From assembly GCA_020631135.1 (NCBI GenBank), contig JAHDHU010000017.1, forward strand, positions 15,503 through 47,972: a stretch of 32,470 nucleotides of DNA, written 5' to 3'. A program made the translations under genes and the position numbers. The notes beneath the pieces were generated by a model. The model ran no database searches. It saw only the letters and a list, made by a program, of their open reading frames with translations, and was not told the origin of the DNA. This document shows, piece by piece, positions 1-8,477 of this stretch (the stretch's first letter is position 1; every line of letters begins with the position of its first letter). Origin of the DNA: Saprospiraceae bacterium (GTDB taxonomy: Bacteria; Bacteroidota; Bacteroidia; Chitinophagales; Saprospiraceae).

Positions 1-363
1 TTGTACAGCAGACGCAAGGTAGGAAAATGCGACTAAATTTGTCGACGAATTGTTAAATAATATAAAAAAATAAGCCCAAGTTTGGAATGACTTGGGCTCT
101 TTCGACTAAGGTCTCAAAATAAGAAAACTACTTCTTTTATACCTCTAAATACTGTTTAATCAAAAACAGTAATAAGTACAATCAATATTTTGTTTTGAAA
201 ATTATCTGGAGAGTAAGGTTCTTAGTTTCATTCTCAGACAAAATTCGTTTAGTCAATTGCGGTTTGACTAAAACAAATATATTAATAATTTTAATATAAA
301 TAAATTATTTATGTAAATAACTAAATATCAGATAGTTAAAAAATATTTTTTTCTATAATACGA
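1..363. other. Non-coding stretch with several hairpins
   Basis: I see no supportable gene here. The first 57 bases can be read as the tail of a plus-strand frame, but nothing identifies it. The stretch is very AT-rich and contains three inverted repeats. Positions 73-98 have an 8-bp stem (listed as a terminator). Positions 151-157 pair with 164-170 (ACTGTTT/AAACAGT). Positions 248-256 pair with 264-272 (TTTAGTCAA/TTGACTAAA) around a 7-base loop. All lie downstream of the minus-strand DoxX-like gene, so they may be part of its 3' untranslated region. That role is inference. Confidence 0.4.
73..98 (-). terminator. Rho-independent terminator-like hairpin
   Basis: An 8-bp perfect stem, AGCCCAAG/CTTGGGCT, encloses a 10-base loop. 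Read on the minus strand the stem is followed by a T-rich tail (TATTTTTTTATA), which favours termination of leftward transcripts such as that of the DoxX-like gene about 265 bases upstream. The plus-strand side has only a short CTCTTTC tail. It could also serve a gene ending before the window. Confidence 0.55.
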
Positions 364-738
364 CTATACTGCTCGATCAATAGTTATTTTACTTTGCGTG
401 AGATAAGAAGTAAATAACAAAACCATTGCTACCAAAGCAGGTAAATATTCTCCGTCGTTTACTGCAAGATGCGCGAAGAAAGCGAGAATAAAATCAAAGA
501 AGAATCCGGCATAAGCCCATTCTTTAAACATTCTAGATTTATTACTCCAAATTGCTACCAGCCCCAAAATCTTGGCCGCTGCAAGTGGATAAATGATGTA
601 TGATGGATAACCCAATTTTGAAAAGATTCCAACTAGCATTTTATGATTGAAAATATACATCCCTGCAGACATCAACATCAAGGCGGTTAATAAACCCGTG
701 GCTATCAAATAAACTATACGTTTGGTTTTATTATTCAT
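364..738 (-). CDS. DoxX-like family membrane protein
   Basis: A 124-residue integral membrane protein with four hydrophobic segments (about residues 9-31, 45-64, 72-91 and 99-116) and a short polar N-terminus. The size, the four-helix layout and the segment around the second helix (PLAAAKILGLVAIW) fit the DoxX-like (DoxX_2) family of small inner-membrane proteins. The role of these proteins is poorly defined; some relatives are linked to thiosulfate:quinone oxidoreductase or redox stress. The ATG at 738 is the natural start. The gene stands alone: downstream is the hairpin-rich leader and upstream is a non-coding gap before the divergent tRNA. Family assignment is fairly sure, function unknown. 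Confidence 0.75.
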   Translation of the reverse strand: MNNKTKRIVYLIATGLLTALMLMSAGMYIFNHKMLVGIFSKLGYPSYIIYPLAAAKILGLVAIWSNKSRMFKEWAYAGFFFDFILAFFAHLAVNDGEYLPALVAMVLLFTSYLTQSKITIDRAV

Positions 739-852
739 TCTAAAATTTAGAAATAGAGCAAATGATCTCTTTAAATTAATTCATTCTTTAATATGGTAAA
801 AGATTCGACAAGAAAATTGGTGAATTATCTATTAGCTAGATGTTAGTTTTTA

Positions 853-860
853 TAGCTTTG
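853..860 (+). promoter_or_regulatory. Bacteroidetes-type -7 element for tRNA-Leu
   Basis: TAGCTTTG matches the Bacteroidetes -7 consensus TAnnTTTG and lies 17 bases before the mature tRNA 5' end, a suitable spacing for a short 5' leader. The -33 region is weak: only a TTAG at 832-835 is visible. Confidence 0.55.
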
Positions 861-876
861 CGCACCTTTCACATCC

Positions 877-960
877 GCCCGGGTGCTGGAATTGGTAGAC
901 AGGCATGGTTGAGGGCCATGTGTCCGTATGGGCGTGAGGGTTCGACTCCCTCTCCGGGCA
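877..960 (+). tRNA. tRNA-Leu (anticodon GAG)
   Basis: The sequence folds as a class II tRNA. The acceptor stem is GCCCGGG (877-883) with TCCGGGC (953-959), including one G-U pair, and the discriminator A is at 960. The D-arm contains GGAATTGGTAGAC, typical of tRNA-Leu. The anticodon stem is CATGG/CCATG (904-908, 916-920) with loop TTGAGGG and anticodon GAG at 911-913, reading CUC/CUU. A long variable arm has stem GTCC/GGGC (922-925, 930-933). The T-arm is GAGGG-TTCGACT-CCCTC (936-952). CCA is not encoded, since CAC... would be needed to start with CC and the next bases are CTT; it must be added after transcription. Confidence 0.97.
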
Positions 961-1025
961 CTTTTATCATTTTTGTGCAAATCAGTAGAAGATCATTTTC
1001 TTCAATTCACTAATGGACAAGAAGA

Positions 1026-1790
1026 TTATTTAACGCCCATTGCGCGATCCTTGAGACGCTTCAAGAAAGGAGATGCAAAAATGAAATTTTGTAGCGTATC
1101 ATTATCACTTTCTAAGACTTGAGATTTATTCCCTTTCCATGCTAGTAAACCTTTATGTAGAAGACAGATGTTTTCGCCAATTTCCATTACTGAATTCATA
1201 TCATGCGTATTGATAACAGTTGTGATGTTATATTCATCTGTAATGTCGCTAATCAAAGCATCAATGGTGATTGCTGTTTTGGGATCCAATCCGGAATTGG
1301 GTTCATCACAAAAAAGATATTTAGGGTTTAACACGATAGCCCGAGCGATACCAACACGCTTTTGCATTCCACCACTTATTTCACTAGGAAATTTATTATT
1401 TATTCCTTCGAGACTTACCCTTTCAAGACATTTATCTACCATCATCTTTTTCTCCTTCATGTCTTTGGAGGTAAACATGTCTAGTGGAAATCGAATATTT
1501 TCTTCGATGGTCATCGAATCAAAAAGTGCATTGCCTTGAAAGAGCATACCCATTTGCATCCGTAATTCGCGAATTTCTTTTTTGCCCAATTTGCAAACGT
1601 CAACATCTCCAAAAAATACTTCCCCAGAAGTTGGTTGAAATAAACCCACTAAAATCTTTAGTAATACTGTTTTTCCTGCACCCGATCTTCCAATGATAAG
1701 ATTAGTTTTTCCTGCCTCAAAAGTGAAATCTATTCCTTTTAAAACTTCAACATCGTCAAATGACTTTTTTATGTTACTAATCCTAATCAT
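1026..1790 (-). CDS. mlaF: MlaF-type ABC transporter ATP-binding protein (lipid transport)
   Basis: ATPase subunit of an Mla-type ABC transporter that moves phospholipids between the inner and outer membranes. The 254-residue protein has Walker A GRSGAGKT (residues 34-41), the ABC signature SGGMQKR (139-145) and Walker B LFCDEP followed by NSGLDP (159-170). The GMQKR form of the signature is typical of the MlaF/Ttg2A branch. The open frame extends 42 codons further upstream into mlaE. I chose the ATG at 1790 because it gives the normal MIRISNIKKSF start and a 4-base ATGA overlap with the mlaE stop, a hallmark of translational coupling. No mlaD follows: the gene runs toward the convergent tRNA-Leu. 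Confidence 0.92.
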   Translation of the reverse strand: MIRISNIKKSFDDVEVLKGIDFTFEAGKTNLIIGRSGAGKTVLLKILVGLFQPTSGEVFFGDVDVCKLGKKEIRELRMQMGMLFQGNALFDSMTIEENIRFPLDMFTSKDMKEKKMMVDKCLERVSLEGINNKFPSEISGGMQKRVGIARAIVLNPKYLFCDEPNSGLDPKTAITIDALISDITDEYNITTVINTHDMNSVMEIGENICLLHKGLLAWKGNKSQVLESDNDTLQNFIFASPFLKRLKDRAMGVK

Positions 1791-2527
1791 CCTGTAAGTA
1801 AAACGGCAATAATATAATCCGCAATTAAAATTAATATAGAACTGTATACGACCGCTTGTGTGCTGGCTTTTCCTAATTCGATACTTCCTCCTGTTACATA
1901 ATATCCCTGATAACATGAAACCGAGGTCATAATGTACGCAAATACCACGGACTTGATATACATCATGTTTACATGATCTACTTGGAAAAAAGAACGCAAT
2001 CCTCTGATATATTCTCCCGAAGTAAATAATCCAGTTGGTACACTTGCTAAATATCCCCCGCCATTACTAACCAATGCTGAAACACTCACAAGAATCGGAA
2101 CTATCAAGACCGCCGCAATAATCTTTGGCAGGACCAAATAGGCTGCAGTATTGACTCCCATAATTTCCATTGCATCTATATGCTCCTTTTGGCGCATGCC
2201 TCCTATTTCGGATGCCATATTAGAACCCACTTTACCTGCCAAAACTAAACATGTGAATGTTGGTGCCAACTCAATGATGGTCATGTCTCTAACAATATAA
2301 CCAATGTAATAAGGCGGTATCATCGTACCATCCATTTGATAAAAAAACTGAACGGCAGTTACCGCTCCGATGAAAATGGAAATAATGAGGACTATCGAAA
2401 GCGACCCTACACCAATATCATACAATTGACGAATGGTTTCTTTGTAATACATTTTAAGATTTTCAGGTTTACTAAAAATCTGTCCATGCCAAGAAACGTA
2501 CCTCCCTAAATGATAAATAAACTTCAC
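1787..2527 (-). CDS. mlaE: MlaE-type ABC transporter permease
   Basis: A 246-residue permease of the MlaE/Ttg2B family, the membrane partner of MlaF in retrograde or anterograde phospholipid transport. It has an N-terminal amphipathic region, then five hydrophobic segments. The conserved central block (ELAPTFTCLVLAGKVGSNMASEIG, then MRQKEHIDAMEIMG) is diagnostic for the family. The start at 2527 gives a product of usual family length. It is the first gene of the pair and overlaps mlaF by 4 bases. A substrate-binding MlaD (MCE domain) would be expected as third component but is not in this window. Confidence 0.92.
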   Translation of the reverse strand: MKFIYHLGRYVSWHGQIFSKPENLKMYYKETIRQLYDIGVGSLSIVLIISIFIGAVTAVQFFYQMDGTMIPPYYIGYIVRDMTIIELAPTFTCLVLAGKVGSNMASEIGGMRQKEHIDAMEIMGVNTAAYLVLPKIIAAVLIVPILVSVSALVSNGGGYLASVPTGLFTSGEYIRGLRSFFQVDHVNMMYIKSVVFAYIMTSVSCYQGYYVTGGSIELGKASTQAVVYSSILILIADYIIAVLLTG

Positions 2528-2618
2528 TTATTCGTTTTGATCATACTAAATATTACAAAATAGTATCATGTAAGAATTGGCTCAAAAATAGTTTAATTTC
2601 GTATACTAATTAATATTC

Positions 2619-3320
2619 ATGAATGCGATAATTACTGGTGCCACTAAAGGAATCGGATTAGCCATCACAAATTTGCTGGCCGAAAAAGGATACAACCTTA
2701 TACTTAATTCGCGGTCTTCTGAAGATTTGGAGGATTTAAAAAATCGACTCAAAGAAAAAAACTCAATCTTACAAATCGAGGTTTTTGCTGCTGATATGGG
2801 CTCCAAAAGCGAGGTATTAAAATTTGGCGATTTTTGCAATGCGCAATTTGAAACATTCGAAGTATTGGTCAATAATGCGGGAGTTTTTATTCCAGGTGAA
2901 ACGCATAAAGAAGAGGACGGTGTATTGGAGAAAATGATTGAAACTAACTTATACAGTGCCTACTATCTTTCGCAAAAGCTTATCCCTAAAATGATCGATC
3001 AAGGCAAGGGACACATCTTTAACATGTGCTCCATCGCTAGTAAAATTGCATATCCCAATGGAGGCTCTTATAGTATTTCAAAATTTGCATTGCTTGGGTT
3101 TTCAAAGGTCTTAAGAGAGGAATTAAAAGACAAGGGCATCAAAGTCACTTCTATCTTGCCTGGTGCCACTTGGTCAAATTCTTGGAAAGGTGTGGAGCTT
3201 CCAGAATCCAGATTGATGCAAGCTAATGATATCGCACTAGCGGTTTGGAACGCTATACAAATGAGCCCATCGGCAGTAGTCGAAGAAATCATCCTGCGTC
3301 CACAGTTGGGAGATTTATAA
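2619..3320 (+). CDS. SDR family NAD(P)-dependent oxidoreductase
   Basis: A classical short-chain dehydrogenase/reductase of 233 residues. The Rossmann cofactor motif TGATKGIG spans residues 6-13 and the NNAG motif is at 85-88. The catalytic triad is Ser138 (NMCSIAS), Tyr151 and Lys155 (YSISK). Substrate is not predictable. The sequence is close in style to sepiapterin-reductase/3-ketoacyl-reductase-like SDRs and is clearly different from the FabG at 8456-9199. It is followed after 14 bases by a DUF5916 gene on the same strand, so the two are probably cotranscribed. Upstream is a 91-base divergent gap shared with mlaE. Confidence 0.88.
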   Translation: MNAIITGATKGIGLAITNLLAEKGYNLILNSRSSEDLEDLKNRLKEKNSILQIEVFAADMGSKSEVLKFGDFCNAQFETFEVLVNNAGVFIPGETHKEEDGVLEKMIETNLYSAYYLSQKLIPKMIDQGKGHIFNMCSIASKIAYPNGGSYSISKFALLGFSKVLREELKDKGIKVTSILPGATWSNSWKGVELPESRLMQANDIALAVWNAIQMSPSAVVEEIILRPQLGDL

Positions 3321-3334
3321 CAGCATTTTGTCCA

Positions 3335-5545
3335 ATGATACAAGCATTGAAGAATAGTCTATTTTTTGCATTACTTCTCATAGTGCAATTAGCTACAGCA
3401 CAGCCCAAAGTGGAAGACTTTAAAAAAGTCTTTAGACTCGAAATTTCCGAAACTCAAAATCCAATAGTCATTGATGGTAAACTAAATGACAATGCTTGGA
3501 TTACTGCAAATGTTGGTTCTGATTTTTGGCAAAAGGTACCATTCTTTGCGGAAGGTGCAGATCCTCGTACTGAAGTCATGTTAAGCTATGACAAAAACAA
3601 CTTGTATGTGGCTGCTAAATGTTTTCAAAAAGAAGACATCATCATCCAATCTCTAAAAAGAGATGAATACTGGGATAACGATGGCATTGCAATCGTTCTG
3701 GACCCTTTAAATACAAGAACCAATGGATTTCTTTTTGGTATTACGGCCGCAGGTCAACAATGGGATGCTTTACGTTCTCCTGATAACATCAACAGAGATT
3801 GGAGCAATAAATGGTATAGTGCTGTTAATGTAGAGGAAGATTTTTGGTCTATGGAAATGGCCATCCCACTAAGAATTCTTCGCTTTAGTCCAGATGAAAA
3901 AGAGTGGGGAATGAATTTCGTTCGCAATCACATCAACGAAAACGAATATCACAATTGGACAGCTGTACCAGAATCTTTTTGGCCACCCAATGTTGCCTTT
4001 GCAGGTGCATTAGTTTTTGATAAACCCCCAATTCCTAAAAAAGGAAATTTTAACTTGATTCCCTATGTGACCGGTTCTCTCAACAAACAACTGGACGAAG
4101 ATTTAAGTTTAAAAGCAAATGCAGGATTGGACGCTCGTGTTTCTCTGAGTCCAACCTTAAACCTCGATCTAACTTTTAATCCAGATTTTTCCCAAATTGA
4201 GGTAGATGAACTCGTTACCAACCTGACTAGATTTAATATTTTCCTTCCAGAAAAACGAACCTTCTTTCTGGAAAATGGAGATCTATTTGCTGATTTTGGT
4301 TATCCGGCAGTGCGTCCTTTTTTCTCAAGAAGGATAGGCTTAGATAGTGAAAGACAAGCGGTGCCCATTTTATATGGAGCAAGGCTAACAGGCAACCTGA
4401 ATAAAACGATGCGGATTGGTGCAATGAACATTCACTCCTTAGGGAGCGATAATTCTTTTGCTCAAAATCAAAGTGCTTTAGGTCTTCAAAAAAACTTTGG
4501 CCGCTCGTACATCAGAGGATTATTTTTAAATCGACAAGCTTATAATGGAGCTGAATCAGTTAGTAAAGATTATGGGAGAAATACTAGTCTCGATTGCGCT
4601 TACATTAGTGATGATGGCAAAATCAGCGCATGGGCCAGCATGCACCATTCATTTAAATCTTCTATTAAAAGTAAAACGGGATTTTATACCTATGGCGTCG
4701 CGTATAAAGATCCGTCTTGGGACATAGTGGTGGCAAGTGCTACTGTCCAAGAAAATTACTTTGCAGATATGGGCTTTGTACAACGAATAGAAAATTATGA
4801 TGCTGAGAGAGATACAACTATTAGGCTAGGATTTAATGACAACCTAGCAGCCATTTCGTACACCATCAGACCTAAAGAAGGTAAAGTAACTCGACACAAT
4901 ATTGGATTAACAAATGTTTATTATACCAATCCTGATTGGAGTTTTAACGAGCTATTTAATGAATTGAATTATTCGATTGCTTTTCGCAATACAGCTGAAT
5001 TTCGAATGGGTTTAGCACGAAATGAAATCGAACTTCTTTTTCCATTTAGTTTTGTTTCAGATGGCGAACCCTTGCCCGTTGATAAATATTTGAATAAAAA
5101 TGTATCCCTGTCTTATTCTTCAGACAAAAGGAAGTTGATCAATTTTGGAGTTGGCGGTCAAACTGGAAATTTTTACAATGGTACATTGAGTCAAGCTCAA
5201 ACTGATCTCAATTTTCGAGTCCAACCTTGGGGCAATTTGAGTTTTGGTTATCAATGGAATAAATTGGATTTTCCTTCGCCATACGGCAATGAAATCATTA
5301 CGGCTGTTTTAGGAAAACTAGAAATTGGTTTTAACCGAAATCTATTGTGGACTACCCTTTTTCAATATGTTGATCAAAATCAATTTATGGGAATCAATTC
5401 CAGACTGCAATGGAGATTTTCACCCATGTCAGATGTATTTTTGGTGTTCATAGATAATTATGATGTTTTCAACGGGGTACCTAATATGAGGAATATACAA
5501 TCCAATAATCGAGCTTTGGTACTTAAAGTAAATTATTGGTATTAA
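3335..5545 (+). CDS. DUF5916 / CBM9-like domain outer-membrane protein
   Basis: A 736-residue exported protein. The ATG at 3335 starts a clear signal peptide (MIQALKNSLFFALLLIVQLATAQ). The open frame continues 30 codons further upstream inside the SDR gene, which I reject as non-coding. After the signal comes a CBM9-like beta-sandwich of about 200 residues (from PIVIDGKLNDNAW). A long region follows with alternating strands, beginning LNLDLTFNPDFSQIEVD and FLPEKRTFFLENGDLF, the hallmark of the DUF5916 family. The C-terminus ends in aromatic residues (VLKVNYWY), as in outer-membrane beta-barrels. Family members are widespread in Bacteroidota and sometimes called hydrolases; I see no proven catalytic site. 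Its 3' end faces the convergent gene at 5564 with 18 bases between. Confidence 0.85.
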   Translation: MIQALKNSLFFALLLIVQLATAQPKVEDFKKVFRLEISETQNPIVIDGKLNDNAWITANVGSDFWQKVPFFAEGADPRTEVMLSYDKNNLYVAAKCFQKEDIIIQSLKRDEYWDNDGIAIVLDPLNTRTNGFLFGITAAGQQWDALRSPDNINRDWSNKWYSAVNVEEDFWSMEMAIPLRILRFSPDEKEWGMNFVRNHINENEYHNWTAVPESFWPPNVAFAGALVFDKPPIPKKGNFNLIPYVTGSLNKQLDEDLSLKANAGLDARVSLSPTLNLDLTFNPDFSQIEVDELVTNLTRFNIFLPEKRTFFLENGDLFADFGYPAVRPFFSRRIGLDSERQAVPILYGARLTGNLNKTMRIGAMNIHSLGSDNSFAQNQSALGLQKNFGRSYIRGLFLNRQAYNGAESVSKDYGRNTSLDCAYISDDGKISAWASMHHSFKSSIKSKTGFYTYGVAYKDPSWDIVVASATVQENYFADMGFVQRIENYDAERDTTIRLGFNDNLAAISYTIRPKEGKVTRHNIGLTNVYYTNPDWSFNELFNELNYSIAFRNTAEFRMGLARNEIELLFPFSFVSDGEPLPVDKYLNKNVSLSYSSDKRKLINFGVGGQTGNFYNGTLSQAQTDLNFRVQPWGNLSFGYQWNKLDFPSPYGNEIITAVLGKLEIGFNRNLLWTTLFQYVDQNQFMGINSRLQWRFSPMSDVFLVFIDNYDVFNGVPNMRNIQSNNRALVLKVNYWY

Positions 5546-5563
5546 AAAAGAAGTTGAGAAGAT

Positions 5564-7210
5564 TTACTCCTGTATACCTTTTTTACTAAAATCTACTTCT
5601 TTCCATTCCTCACCCACATTGTATAGATATGTTCTTTCGAGGTTTGGATCTTTTATTGACAATAAGTAATGATATTGTCCAGTCTTGACCTTAAAGTCAT
5701 CGGTTTCATAACTGCTTAATCCCATTCCATCACGCCAAAACCATGAGCCTGGGTTGAGATTTCTAACCTTAAGGGTGACCGAATCTAAAACTTCAACACT
5801 TGCCTTGGTACCAGGGCCAACGGTATTGATCTGAACCAAATCGTAAATTTTTCCATTGTATATTTTTCCATCAAAATGATAGAGTGATTCTGTAAACGCT
5901 TGTGCCTTTCCCGAAAGGTCCCTAAACATCTGCAGCCCTCCGAAATTATCGTACTTGGACAAAAAGACGATCTCTTTACTTTCATAATAATCAAAATTAT
6001 CAACCATTGCATGAGTTAAATGACCTGCATAGTTTGCCATTTTGAGGGTTTTAAAAGAACAATAAAACAGTCCAGTGAGAAACAAAAAAATCAAACTATT
6101 TCGGATCCATTTATGAGGAATCATCCAAAACAAAAGTCCCAAAAACAAATAGAAAAATAATGACGCCAAATAGCCATAACGATCATTCTCATAGATCTGC
6201 GCGCTAAAAAAGAATAGGTTAGAAATCGGAAACAAAGCCATAAAAAATGCAAGGTATGCGAAAGCGACTGAAAGAAACTTGGTTTTGCCTTTTCTAAATA
6301 AAACAAAAATCCAAGCTCCAATACCCAAAGAAATCACAATCAATGAATAAACCAACCACGGTTGCGCTATAAATGTGTAAGCCACCGACTTATACTTGAA
6401 CGGTAAATAATGCAAGAAAAAACCGTATTTAAAGAGATACATGAATGCATTAGAACTCATCAAATCAAAATCAAAATTGAGATGTGATTCTGCTCCATAA
6501 TGCCCGACCCAATCTCCTATCAAAAATTTATTGGCTAAAAAATATAGAATGATGATAACAAATGGAATCAAACTTCTACTAATAAATAACCTAGCCCATC
6601 GCAACTTTTCACCTTTTATAGAACAACCATAGGTGAGCCAATAGGCTAAATAAATAAATGGCACAGCTAAGGAAATCTCTAAAGTGAGGAGTGCCAATAG
6701 AAAGCAGAAATGAGATTTCCAAATTAGCTTGGGGCGATCAAAAGAATCTGTCAGATAAATCAATCCTCCCACAATCAATCCTAAAGAAAGTAAATAGTGT
6801 AAACACGCTTTCCATACTACAGGCTCTACAGCATATGGAGAAAGCATAAAACAGAAAACAACAAAGACATAAAATCCTTTGGTCAATCCTAGCTGAAAAG
6901 AATTGTTCATTTTCTTGAGCCAAATATAAATTAATGCTCCATTGATCCCGTGTAAAAAAGACATTACTAAATACCAGCCAAAAAAGCTTTTGCCAACCAA
7001 TTTAAAAACCGAAAAATTTACCAAATGAAAAAACTGATGTAAGCCCGGATAATCAAAGCAGTCAATTATATCCGCCCAAGATCCTCTCTCATATTTGTAC
7101 AACCATGACAGAAAATCAGTCACATAACCATACTTATAGGTTGGAAAAAAAACTGCCAAACTTAGCAAAGGGAAAAACCACCAAATATGTTTTTCGAACT
7201 TGAAATCCAT
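5564..7210 (-). CDS. Polytopic membrane protein, GT-C glycosyltransferase-like
   Basis: About 548 residues with roughly ten hydrophobic segments over the first 400, followed by a soluble C-terminal domain of about 140 residues. The first loop after helix 1 is short and carries acidic residues (YGYVTDFLSW, WADIIDCFDYPGLHQFFH). This resembles GT-C type membrane glycosyltransferases and the membrane proteins annotated as such in Bacteroidota, but I cannot name a family. The ATG at 7210 lies one base after the stop of the upstream metalloprotease gene and has GGAAAG in front, so I prefer it to the ATG at 7228 that would overlap. It is the last gene of a three-gene minus-strand cluster (fabG, protease, this). 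Confidence 0.6.
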   Translation of the reverse strand: MDFKFEKHIWWFFPLLSLAVFFPTYKYGYVTDFLSWLYKYERGSWADIIDCFDYPGLHQFFHLVNFSVFKLVGKSFFGWYLVMSFLHGINGALIYIWLKKMNNSFQLGLTKGFYVFVVFCFMLSPYAVEPVVWKACLHYLLSLGLIVGGLIYLTDSFDRPKLIWKSHFCFLLALLTLEISLAVPFIYLAYWLTYGCSIKGEKLRWARLFISRSLIPFVIIILYFLANKFLIGDWVGHYGAESHLNFDFDLMSSNAFMYLFKYGFFLHYLPFKYKSVAYTFIAQPWLVYSLIVISLGIGAWIFVLFRKGKTKFLSVAFAYLAFFMALFPISNLFFFSAQIYENDRYGYLASLFFYLFLGLLFWMIPHKWIRNSLIFLFLTGLFYCSFKTLKMANYAGHLTHAMVDNFDYYESKEIVFLSKYDNFGGLQMFRDLSGKAQAFTESLYHFDGKIYNGKIYDLVQINTVGPGTKASVEVLDSVTLKVRNLNPGSWFWRDGMGLSSYETDDFKVKTGQYHYLLSIKDPNLERTYLYNVGEEWKEVDFSKKGIQE

Positions 7211-7211
7211 T

Positions 7212-8477
7212 TTAGCTTTCCAAAACATCCATGATGATCACAACACCATTGTACTCAATAATTCCTTTTTTCTTTTTTGTAGATTCTACTTCTATACCGC
7301 CCCATTTATGACCGCAAGCATTGTGCAAAACACTTCCATTTAAAACCAACCTACCTCCAGGGCGAACGACTATTTTGGCACTCTCTGCCATCGACAATCG
7401 ACAATTAATACTCAAGGAGGCACCATCTTCGATGATCAAATCTTTATTGAGATCTTTTGACCCATCCCATTCGATATCTCGATTTATTGATATTTTTTTT
7501 GTCTCATCATAAACACACCAATCTTCACGAACCAATTTTCTTTGGCGAGAGTTGATGTCCCCAATTACTTGATGCACCTTTCCAATTTGGCATGGAGTCA
7601 ATGCCATTTGACTATGATTGTAATCCATTAAATTATTGGATATGACTCCATCACAAGGTGCCTTTCCAGTATTGCTGTAACAATTTTTGTGTTTGGGCGT
7701 ATCCTCACAACCATCATTGCTAATCCAACTATGTCGCAGACTCATCACATGTCCTATTTCATGATTGAGGACAGTGCCATAATTCCAAGAACGATCAGGC
7801 TTGTTCCACTCGGATCCAATTTTTATATCGGTGCCCAACGCAATCCCAGAAGTGGTCTGTTTATATTTTTTAGACGCGATGCTATCAGGATGATGTGTGA
7901 TTAAAAATACATTCAAGACCGTTTCTGAATCAACAGCGTATTTTTTGATTACGTCACGTTTATAGTTGTTTTTATTTCGACCCTTATTTAAAAAGTAAAA
8001 AAGCTCCTCGTCATAATGCCAATATAAACCATCATCGCCTTCTACTCCTTCCTGACCTACTACAACGTACTGATATTGAGGAACCAGTTGGGGCGTTTCA
8101 TTGCCTTCTGGCAAATTCATTTTAAAATTCTTCCGAATTCTTTCATTGGCGTTATCCACCCATCTTCGAACAAAATTTTTGGCTCGATCAGAATCTTCTA
8201 CAAAGTTTAGATCTCGTTCTGGACGATCCATAAAGTGAAAATTCAATCGAATGTATCGCACATCAAAGAAATCTAAATCCTCTTCATACGGAGCGTAAGC
8301 CAAAGGGTCTTTACAATAGGGATATTCGATTTGCTCTGACCTTGTTTCAACTTTTCCTGTGAGATCTTGGGTTGTTCTTATCACATTCGTGGAAAGGCGA
8401 TCCCCCCCTTTACAAGTGATAAAGAAGAAAGAAGAAATTAAAAGTGTAAATCTGATTAGGTATTTAATGCGCCACAT
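7212..8477 (-). CDS. M43-like (pappalysin-type) zinc metalloprotease lipoprotein
   Basis: A 421-residue secreted protease-like protein. The ATG at 8477 gives a lipoprotein signal peptide (MWRIKYLIRFTLLISSFFFITC) with lipobox Cys22. A longer frame would add 19 residues inside fabG, and I reject it. The zinc motif is HEIGHVMSLRH at residues 239-249 (His239, Glu240, His243, His249), followed by the CEDTP segment typical of peptidase family M43. The usual Gly at the eighth position of the metzincin motif is Ser here. The C-terminal 80 residues (from IEDGASLSINC) look like a beta-helix segment with GGRLVLNGSVL and WGGIEVE, then stop abruptly. The gene overlaps fabG by 22 bases. It could be active or degenerate. 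Confidence 0.8.
   Translation of the reverse strand: MWRIKYLIRFTLLISSFFFITCKGGDRLSTNVIRTTQDLTGKVETRSEQIEYPYCKDPLAYAPYEEDLDFFDVRYIRLNFHFMDRPERDLNFVEDSDRAKNFVRRWVDNANERIRKNFKMNLPEGNETPQLVPQYQYVVVGQEGVEGDDGLYWHYDEELFYFLNKGRNKNNYKRDVIKKYAVDSETVLNVFLITHHPDSIASKKYKQTTSGIALGTDIKIGSEWNKPDRSWNYGTVLNHEIGHVMSLRHSWISNDGCEDTPKHKNCYSNTGKAPCDGVISNNLMDYNHSQMALTPCQIGKVHQVIGDINSRQRKLVREDWCVYDETKKISINRDIEWDGSKDLNKDLIIEDGASLSINCRLSMAESAKIVVRPGGRLVLNGSVLHNACGHKWGGIEVESTKKKKGIIEYNGVVIIMDVLES

Noticed and set aside
928-1122. Plus-strand frame of 64 codons
   Set aside because: It begins inside tRNA-Leu and overlaps mlaF; codon content looks random.
1791-1916. N-terminal extension of MlaF
   Set aside because: It lies inside mlaE on the same strand in another frame, and the ATG at 1790 with a 4-base overlap gives the normal family start.
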